Shown piece after piece: positions 56,420 through 64,000 of a stretch of DNA of 64,000 nt. The position numbers and the translations under genes were made by a program. The notes below the pieces were generated by a model. That model had not been told where the DNA came from. It searched no databases and saw nothing but the letters and a program-made list of their open reading frames with translations. The stretch is from Deinandra increscens subsp. villosa (taxonomy: Eukaryota > Streptophyta > Magnoliopsida > Asterales > Asteraceae). The stretch spans positions 25,460,483-25,524,482 of the forward strand of contig JBCNJP010000020.1 of the NCBI GenBank assembly GCA_039602395.1. Reading direction: 5' to 3'. Each line of letters starts with the position of its first letter. Position 1 is the stretch's first letter.

Positions 56420-56485
56420 AATGATCAATTTTATGACAAATCAATTTTATGACAAATCAATTTTATGACAAATCAATTTTATGAC
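56420..56485. repeat. 16-bp tandem repeat, four units
   Basis: Four units of TCAATTTTATGACAAA in a row, the last incomplete. A related single unit is near 56362. A 28-bp direct repeat containing AACAGCAGCAGCACTAGCCT occurs nearby at ~56183 and ~56276. Confidence 0.8.
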
Positions 56486-57734
56486 AGAAAACTAACCTTA
56501 AATCGAAGCAAAAGAGAAGAGGGACGAAGGAGGCTGTGAGCAGCAGAGGAGGACGAAACCATCGCAGGTGGAGGAGCAGACGAGCGGCGGCAGAGGAGCA
56601 GACGAGCAGCGACGAGCGCCGGTGAGCGACGGAGGAGTAGACGAACAGCGGAGGAGGGCTTCTTGTAGTCGAGCAATGAAAATGGGGAGGTCTGTGTGTT
56701 TTAGGGTTAACTTATGAAAATGGGAAAGATCAAATTTATTCGGTCAGCGATGTAAAAAAGAGGGACTCGGTCAGGGGAGGGCTGACTCGGTCAGCTCACA
56801 GCTTATAGATATCAAACGGGCTAACCACTTACCGGGTCAGTGGTCAGCTCTTACCGGACCCGGTAAGAGGTTATCAAACACCCCCTTAGTCTCCTCCAAA
56901 TGATTACATGTTTGGGTTAAATTGATGAACCAAGGTTCAAATACCAAGATTTAAATCATGCCATATTAACCGGTGTGGAAACTCCGATTTCTTTCTAAAC
57001 CAAATTTCTTGGCTTGAGAATTTACCACACCTTTTAAGTAAAAATTATATTTGTTTGTATACTTTTAACGGTTATGGGTCCATTAAATTGGATTAATAAC
57101 TAATAATTAGACAATATAATCTCCATTAGCAAACATATGTAAAATTTTAGTTATGGGAATGAATCATTATGATTTCTTAGGTAAAAACCCAACGGGTGAT
57201 GATAATAAAACATTCACTGAGAATTGAAGTTCTACAACTCAAAAAAGGTAAAAGTTTTGGTCTTCAAGAAGTGGTTGCAAACTTAGTCATGATACAACAA
57301 AAAGGTGAAATCTTTGGCCCTTTTACTTGCAATATACACTCACTACCTTAGCAATCTGCATTTACAAAAATATATAAATCTCAGAAAATTAACATAAAGA
57401 ACGCTGCCTGTTAGGGATGTTCATAAACAATTACAACCCCAAACTGAAGCAATTCAGCCGGTTTGAAATACATATGCTTACTTCGTCTGAAACTTGGAAC
57501 AAGTCATTTAACAAAAATTTTCTTATTTTAGGAATTATTATTTCAGTGACCCATCCATACCATTTCGAAAAAAGTTAGTATAATTTAAAAATATGGTTTT
57601 GAAAAAGAGAAAAATTTATTACTATTTTTTACTCAAATCCGTTAGATCGCCAAAACCAACCCAACCAATCATGCAGAAAGAACCGCAGTTAAGCGCATAA
57701 TTTTCGTAAAAACTGGCCGAACCACATTTTCTGC

Positions 57735-57840
57735 TAATGAATGGTCATTTCAAGTTATATTTTATCTATAACAGGTCACATTTTATCTAATGAATGGTCA
57801 TTTCAAGTTATATTTTCTGCTAATGAATGGTCAATACGTA
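57735..57840. repeat. Short tandem repeat downstream of MKK2
   Basis: TAATGAATGGTCATTTCAAG then TTATATTTT occurs twice in full and once in part (57735, 57788, 57820). It lies in or just past the presumed 3' UTR of the kinase gene. Confidence 0.7.
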
Positions 57841-57848
57841 CCAGGGAT

Positions 57849-60800
57849 TCAATACAATGTTGCAAGAGGGGATCCCGCTTCAGTGAAATAAGATGCAAGA
57901 TCTACTGCCATGTTGTCATACATACTGAGGAACGGGTGTGACTGGAGATCAAGACAAGACAAGCATGTCAGTCGGTTTAGGAGGATATTGAATAATTTTA
58001 TAAAAATTGTTTTGACGGGTAAATGTACCATAAGTTCATTTGCTGCTGCCCTATCCTTGGGCTCTTTCTGCAAACTAAAATAAAATCAATATTTGTTCTT
58101 GTTAGACGCTGGGGATGTAGTGAGATGAGTGACACATGGGGTGTGGCGCAACAACTGAGGTCCAGGCCATTTAATCACCACCACCAATTAGGCCACTAAA
58201 AGGCTTCACTAAGTCCATTCTGAGAAATGGAGGGCCAAATTGAGCCCAAAACTATTTTGATTATACTTTAATTCATCTCTATTGATATCAAATGGGTAAA
58301 TTTAAAGAATTTAGCTAAAAAAAATTGTGGGTCGAATGTGTGAAAAGGATATCTATAGTGTACTAAAATGCATACAGCATCCCAAAATGGCTTTATTCCA
58401 TAAAAAATCGATTATTGTTGAAATAATATACTTTTTGCAATCATAAAAACACATTAGATATTTGTAGAAAACATCAACAAAAAGGTGTTTGCAGGTCAAC
58501 CCGACAAACCCGTTTTGACATTTTACCCAACCTACACAGTCCATTTAGCCACCTTTAATGCAGATGAAGGAATATCTACATCAATAGATTTTATAACTTA
58601 CCATGCTTCAATAAATGAGCAGAATTGAGGAGAGAATTTATCAGCAGGTGGATGAGGAGGCGGTTGACCAACGACTGTTTCCATAAGTTCATAAACACTG
58701 ACCCATCCTTCCCCTGGTTGGGGTGGAGAGTATGGAAATTGGCCCGTTGCACATTCCAGCAAAACTAAACCCAAGCTCCATATATCACTTTTATAACCAT
58801 AACTGCCTCCAATAATTCTTTCAGGCTGAGTGTATATGAATAAAACCGAATGTTTGAATAATCAGTTGTGATGTGGAATATAGTTTTGGGATCGGTTAAG
58901 TTGTAATAATCAAATGTTTTTGATTGTTTAGCAATTAATAGATAGATGACCTAAAAAGACATGTTTGTTAAAGAAGAGAGCCGTGTTGTGAAATGAGAGT
59001 AAAATTCTATCAGATAATGGCGGAACCAGAACGTCTAATTCATATTTTCTTTAAATCCCCGAACAAATTATGATCGAGGGGTCAATGAACCCGCTCGACC
59101 CTCCCATGGTTCCGCCACTGTTATCAGATTAAAAGAAAGGGTAAACATGTAAACTAGTTTTATCCTTAAAGAACATGTTTTTGTGTTGTAATTGGTATGA
59201 AACCAATTCTCAAAAACTGATTCTTTGACCCTTAATTAGTCATAATCAGGTGGTGAGAGGTACTCACAGACATATAATTGTATGTGCCAATTTGAGTGTT
59301 AGCCAATCCAGATGTGCTTGCAAGTATGGCACTAACACCAAAATCAGTGATCTTGACTTCGCCTCGGTGATTTATAAGCAAATTTGAGGGTTTCAAATCC
59401 CTATGAATGATATGTTTCTCATGATGTAGATACCATAAACCCGTCAGCACCTATTTTCAATTTTTTCGGAGATCAGGTTTAGAGTATAATCGTGTGTCTT
59501 AATCATATAGGGCAAACTGCAGGAAATTAAAGCGAGGTTTAACCCCCCCACCCACCCACCCAAAACCCAACAAAAAAAAGAGGTTTTAGCAACTAAATTT
59601 TAGTTAGGCGCAAAATAAAAACCATCTTACATCTTTAAACAAATGTACTTTAGATGCCAAGTGGCATATTGATAGATATCATGATCGAGTTTATAGTATT
59701 AAGAGTCATTAGTCTATTCTAGGAGGGGTTAATATGTAAGTTCTATTTCTATATATAAGGTGCATAGTTCTTTAGTGAGGTAGGGAAAGAAATTAGGTTA
59801 AAGGTTTTGGCTCTTTGCTTAGCATTGAGAGGGGCGTAGCCCGGGATCACCTTTGGTGATTATTATGCATTGTAGATCCTTTGGATCATTATCCCTTTGG
59901 TTTAATATCAAGTTCACTTCTGTTACTAATTTGATTTCGAGTTCTATTTCTGAGATTCCCATTCACGAATCTCATCACATATACATATACGATATACCCT
60001 AAAATGCAATATAAGACATCTACGGTGAACACAATCACACATTTTGAAAAATCAACAAAAAGATAGCCTGCTACCAGTTGAATCTGTTTTTTGTTGCTAC
60101 AGTCGGTAACAAAATGTAATTTGGTTGCTAACAATCAATGATGAAGTGTAAGTTGGTTTCTACTTTGCGTTAATTTAAAGTTGGTTGCTAAAATTAGGAA
60201 AAAGTACAAAGTTTGTTTCTATTTCATGCAGTTTGTTCTACTAAAATACATGTTTGAAACATAAAATTGCAAATTTCTGACCTGCTTACTGATAGCTGCA
60301 AGATAAGGTTCAGGAACTGATCTAACGGTTTTGAGAAAATCAGCTAAAGATCCTCCATCCATGTACTCCAAGATTATAGATATGACACCATTATCATAAA
60401 AAGATTGGTAACACACAACAACATTTGAAGACTGTGATGATTGGTTGATTTTAAGTTCTTTTGTAATCTGCCTGCGAGCCGGCTCATCTACGTTCATTTG
60501 AATCATCTGAATATACAACAAACATGTCAGGAAAAGACGATTTTAACCTTTGAGAACACTATAGAAATCAGCTAAATTTCAAACAATTATAATAACTATT
60601 CAACCATGCCAACTGTTTCACGTTTCCGTATGATAGAAAATCCCAAAATGGTTGATTCTTATAAAAGAACGGTGGTTTTACTAACACTTTTTATGGGTTG
60701 AATTTTCCCTGATGGGCGAATAAGTAATTTTAGCTTTAAGACTTACAACAAAAAGAAAATTTTGCTGAAAATTCCTGAATGGAAAGCAATGCATTTAGCA

Positions 60801-62262
60801 TGTAAAATAGATATAATCTTCTTGAAGATAGAAATGATAGTGTTCTAATAACAATCCTAAGAGATGTCTTTAAAGATGATTTTTTCGCTTAAATGATGGT
60901 ACTTTAACCACCAATCATCAACCACCGAACACCTTTAGGTATAAAGTACCACCATCTAAAGCATAAAAAATCCTTACACACAACCCTTAAGATAGTATGG
61001 TTGAGACTTGAAACTACCTTTAAAGCAAAAAACTGCCCGGTCCATTTGTGCTGCACCAATCGAACAATTCCACCATTCCCCTTTCCAACAACCTTAACCG
61101 CATCAAAATCGGCTAAGCTTAATTGGTTATCAGATGGTTGAATAAGTGGTGGCTGAACCAAAAAATTGCAACGTCAGTGAGAAAAACAAGAAACTTTGAC
61201 ATATAAGTGTTGAATGCTAATTAGAATCTGAGTTTAGTGCTACCATAATAACAGTAATTTTAAGTTTTAAATTAACATTTCATCCTTGATAATTTGAATT
61301 ATTCATCATTAAGGGTGTTTAGGATTGCTTACTTAAAACAGCTTATGCGTATGGCTTATAACCAGAAGCATAAGATGAGTTAAATCATTAAGAACATAAT
61401 TCAAAGGCGCACGCCTAGGCGAGGTGCAAGCAAAACTCCTTGCAGCCATCTAGGCGCTCTGGCAAATATCTGGCCAATCCAGCAAAATTCTATAATTTTT
61501 GGCCAAAATGTTTTAAAACATTAATAAATGGACAGAATCCAACCTAAGGCAGCCTGAACTAGCCACAAACAAGCTTAAAACATGTCTAAAACCCCGAAAA
61601 ACGGTGTGTTCATGCTATGTGGATTGCTTATCTCGGGTCCTCACTTTTTAATTGCCTTGTGCCGAGGCCCAAGTGCCACCCTTTGCGCCTTTGATAACTA
61701 TGATTAAGACGAATCCAGTTATCAAAACAAAGGGTGTGACGAAATACGTGTGAATCAATAAGTGATTGATCAGTTGTTCATAAAAAACTTCAAATTATAA
61801 AGTTTTCTATCAAATAAGATCACCAACTTTGAGCCGTTGGATAAATTATTAATACCAGTAAAGTTCATGATCTTTACAGACATACTCATCATACACACAG
61901 TTAGCCCTAAAAAGTGAACAACTCTTAATGAAAAACTATCATCTAGAGATGAAATGCAAAGAAACCCAGATCCATAACAGGAAGTGCTTACAGTTTCAGA
62001 TTGGCTTTGAGAAACAATTCGAACACCATCCCTGTTCACCAGCAGATCACCATCCATAAACGTCCCAGATTCAGTTCTGCAATTTGCATTCCAACAACAA
62101 AAAGATGCAATTTTTACAGCACATCCAGATATATAAACACAAAAAAAAAAAAAAAAAAAGAGTAAAAAAGCAAGAAGTATAATACAAGAATTTAGCAAGT
62201 GAGGTTTCATCAGGAGAAGGGAGGCTTAGTTTGAGATTTGGGGCTAAATTTCCCTTCTTCAT
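57849..62262 (-). CDS. MKK2: Group A MAP kinase kinase (MKK1/MKK2-like), 8 exons
   Basis: Exons: 62262-62186, 62076-61992, 61152-61018, 60506-60282, 59450-59268, 58825-58602, 58074-58029 and 57941-57849; all GT-AG, giving 355 residues, the usual length. The start MKKGNLAPNLKLSLP is chosen from the family N-terminus; the frame is also open upstream, to 62403. Dual-specificity kinase motifs: glycine loop GKGNGGIV (77-84), ATP lysine K99 in FFALK, catalytic HRDLKPSN (D192), DFG 210-212, and an activation loop T220-SGLAN-T226 of the plant S/T-x5-S/T type. After it this protein has QIGT where relatives usually have FVGT. The C-terminus ends in SHPFLSMYDN. It would relay MEKK signals to MAPKs in stress, immune or cytokinesis pathways. 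Introns hold an hAT MITE and a solo LTR. Confidence 0.95.
59015..59120. mobile_element. Small hAT-type MITE in MKK2 intron 5
   Basis: The ends TAATGGCGGAACCA and the complement of CAGTGGCGGAACCA are inverted repeats. The flanks CTATCAGA (59007-59014) and TTATCAGA (59121-59128) are an 8-bp target duplication with one mismatch. The ends resemble those of the 1.2-kb hAT element at 8043. Confidence 0.75.
59670..59977 (+). mobile_element. Solo LTR (Copia-type) in MKK2 intron 4
   Basis: 308 bp, TGATAGATATCATG to GAATCTCATCA, flanked by the 5-bp duplication CATAT at 59665-59669 and 59978-59982. TATATATAAGG near 59752 suits an LTR promoter, pointing against the kinase gene. No internal element sequence remains, as after LTR-LTR recombination. 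Confidence 0.8.
61395..61705. repeat. Repeat with GCGCC-rich ends in MKK2 intron 2
   Basis: AAGGCGCACGCCTAGGCGAG near the left edge and TGCCTTGTGCCGAGGC...TTTGCGCCTTTGA near the right. A related copy is at 63770-63985 (CTTAAAACATGTCTAAA and GCCTTGTGCCTAGGC blocks shared). Possibly a degraded DNA transposon; no target duplication was found. Confidence 0.5.
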
Positions 62263-62299
62263 GGTGCGTGCGGAAAGATGATGATGATGATTAATTTTC

Positions 62300-62332
62300 A
62301 GAAAGAAAGAAGAAAGAAAGAAAGAAAGAAAA
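62300..62332 (-). repeat. CTTT-rich microsatellite in MKK2 leader
   Basis: A minus-strand TTTC repeat lies ~40-70 bp upstream of the chosen start codon, inside the presumed 5' UTR. Pyrimidine-rich leaders of this kind are common in plant transcripts. No TATA box is obvious upstream. Confidence 0.6.
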
Positions 62333-62403
62333 TAATGCAGCAGCAATCTTCCGTTCCGGGTGTTTAGGTGAAAAGTCAGTCTTTGTGAAGTCGTCTTCCC
62401 CAA

Positions 62404-63769
62404 AGGGGTTTTCCACGATGCAGTTTTTCCGTACTGTTTTTCTAAAATTAATACACCATCAGTTGAATAAAACTCGTCAATAAGACACTATTTTAGATTT
62501 ATCATGAAATAATGAATATAAAAATACATTTAGTATTCGTCAAAAAAAAAGAATACATTTTTTTACATCAACTAAGAAAGACTGGGTTTAGGAATTAGCG
62601 GGTTTTTTTGTGATTTTCTTTAAAATTGAAGGATAGAAATAGAGATGGAAAATAAGTTAGTGTTTTGATGGACCTCATCCATTGACTCCTCGTTTCAGGT
62701 TGCAATTGCGAGCCATTATTGATAGAAAGTCAGTTTCTGGTGGGAATGTTGCTAAAGTTCAAATCTTGGTCCATGGACATGACGCTCCGCTTCTTGAAAG
62801 ATTTAGAGGAGTTGAAGCTTTGTGTTTGTTGAGGTGAAAGAAAAATGCTTTGGTGTGGAGTATTATCGGGGATAGTTTGAGTTATAGCAATATTTAAATG
62901 ATGAATTTGAAAATTATCCTGATGATAAAATATACTTGGTAGTTGGTACATTATATAATGAAAATTCAATATGCATGCTCGATAAATTAAGTTATTTTAT
63001 CATTATTATAAATATTATAGATGTAATTGTAGTTAGTGAATAATAAGAGTCAATTGAGGTCTGCTCCTCCTTCCTCCCATGTTGCTTTATTCAGAGAATT
63101 ATGATTATTGACTGACTATTGATTGCTTGCTTATTGCTTTCTGTACTTGTCACAGTTTTCAATTGCTACACAATTTATATCTCTCATGATTAGCCCAACT
63201 AATTCACTTCAACAACAATCACAAATCCTAATCCTATCATATCCTCTTAGGTAAGTTTACGTGTGGAATGCGGTTTCATTTTTCTATTTGAGTTGATTTG
63301 GTATATTGAGCTTAAGGTTTGTCGGAACTAGGATCCGGAACTTAATATAAATTAACAAAAACTATTTTTAGTGTGCTAATCTTCAAATCAATTGTAGATT
63401 GGCCTTTATTTGAATGTGGTACTGTCTCATAGTCTCATCCAAACCTCCTCGAGGATGGAGGATGGAGGATTTCGTATTGCAACAACACTCTGTTTATCAG
63501 ATTCTCACTTTGCTAGCTAGCTTAATTTCGGAACAACATTCTCTTAGAACTATTGTGATACAAACATGCTTTGTTTTATAACGAGTCCTAAATTTCTTAG
63601 GATAAATTCTTCCTTCTTTGGTTGCTTGTAGGGGAGTATATTTACTATCAACCGTTTTAGATATGAGCTTAGTTTGTGAAGTTATACCAAATTTGGTTTG
63701 AAGTAGCATGTTAAACATACAAAAGCAAAAACAGATAACTGTTAACACCTAGGTGTGGAGCCTTCAACT
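62404..63769. other. Intergenic region upstream of MKK2
   Basis: No confirmed gene. A small plus-strand piece at 63187-63251 (ATG then ISPTNSLQQQSQ, followed by a GTAAGTTT donor) could be a first exon of a gene running off the window, but nothing later supports it. Confidence 0.35.
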
Positions 63770-63985
63770 TAAAACCAGTGGAAATGGATCCAGGTACTAA
63801 AATTGGTCAAAAACATGACTAAACCAGCTTAAAACATGTCTAAATCTGTAAAATTGATAAATTTGTACCATGTGCCTTTCATTAAAAAGTTCAAAAAAAA
63901 AAACCCTTCTATTCGCCTTGTGCCTAGGCTCAAGGCTCACCTTTTGCGCCTTGAGTGTGCCTAGAGCCTTCGACTACCATGATAC
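63770..63985. repeat. Second copy of the GCGCC-rich repeat
   Basis: Shares AGCTTAAAACATGTCTAAA and the GCCTTGTGCCTAGGC / TTTTGCGCCTTGA blocks with 61395-61705. It lies at the right end of the window. Confidence 0.45.
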
Positions 63986-64000
63986 ATCTCACGTTAGTGT

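Larger units (their letters stand above)
53000..56885 (-). mobile_element. Decayed PIF/Harbinger transposon, 3886 bp, two-gene type
   Basis: Target duplication TTA lies at 52997-52999 and 56886-56888. The ends GGGGTTGTTTGATA and the complement of GGGGGTGTTTGATA are inverted repeats, with further inverted GTAAGAGCTGA-type subterminal repeats. It contains, on the minus strand and in order, a leader-like GC-rich segment (56676-56479), an AHL-like gene 5' end, a SANT/MYB gene and a HARBI1-type transposase gene. Both transposon genes are broken. Confidence 0.88.

Noticed and set aside
61770..62210. 146-codon frame over MKK2 exon 2 and its introns
   Set aside because: It includes intron sequence on both sides of the real exon 62076-61992; the spliced model explains the coding part.

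Overview
This is plant nuclear DNA, almost certainly from a eudicot. The evidence is AT-rich intergenic sequence, small introns with GT-AG borders, a plant-type MAPKK, an intronless berberine-bridge-enzyme-like (BBE-like) oxidase, and a dense mix of plant transposons (Copia, TRIM, PIF/Harbinger, hAT, L1-type LINE, SINE, Helitron-like ends). The repeat flavour and the intronless secreted BBE-like gene would suit Asteraceae, but I cannot prove the family from this window.

Only two host genes look intact, both on the minus strand. One is a BBE-like FAD oxidase (38898-40580). The other is an eight-exon group A MAP kinase kinase of the MKK1/MKK2 type (57849-62262), reconstructed here exon by exon with all splice sites canonical. 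Nearly everything else is transposon-derived.

Layout. 1-4738: LINE tail, a Tourist-like MITE, an old LTR relative and a SINE. 4739-10385: a block that recurs almost unchanged at 22391-26923. 10386-16688: (TA)n-bounded elements, one of them a 6.1-kb element carrying pieces of at least four, probably five, different host genes (NIPA transporter, HSP70, EF-hand protein, PDR-type ABCG transporter, BTF3/NAC-beta). 16737-16976: 240 bp identical to 32876-33115. 16977-17476: exactly 500 N. 17477-22390: a young Copia element with an uninterrupted 1396-codon polyprotein. 26926-28001: a cluster of (TA)n-bounded elements. 28003 onward: a Helitron-like 3' end and unidentified exon-like blocks. 30443-32352: a PIF/Harbinger element with an intact transposase; a deleted relative lies at 41781-43148. 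33190-36063: a 5'-truncated LINE. 44506-47693 and 49156-50472: two non-autonomous LTR elements, the second splitting a reverse-transcriptase fragment. 53000-56885: a third, decayed PIF/Harbinger element that also carries what looks like the 5' end of an AT-hook (AHL) gene.

The paired blocks on either side of the 500-N gap suggest that the left contig (at least 4739-16976) and the right contig (22391-33115) are two versions of one locus, such as two haplotypes placed end to end in the scaffold, rather than a true tandem array. If so, the window directly shows insertion polymorphisms: Copia, an hAT element with its empty site, Harbinger, and the gene-carrying element.
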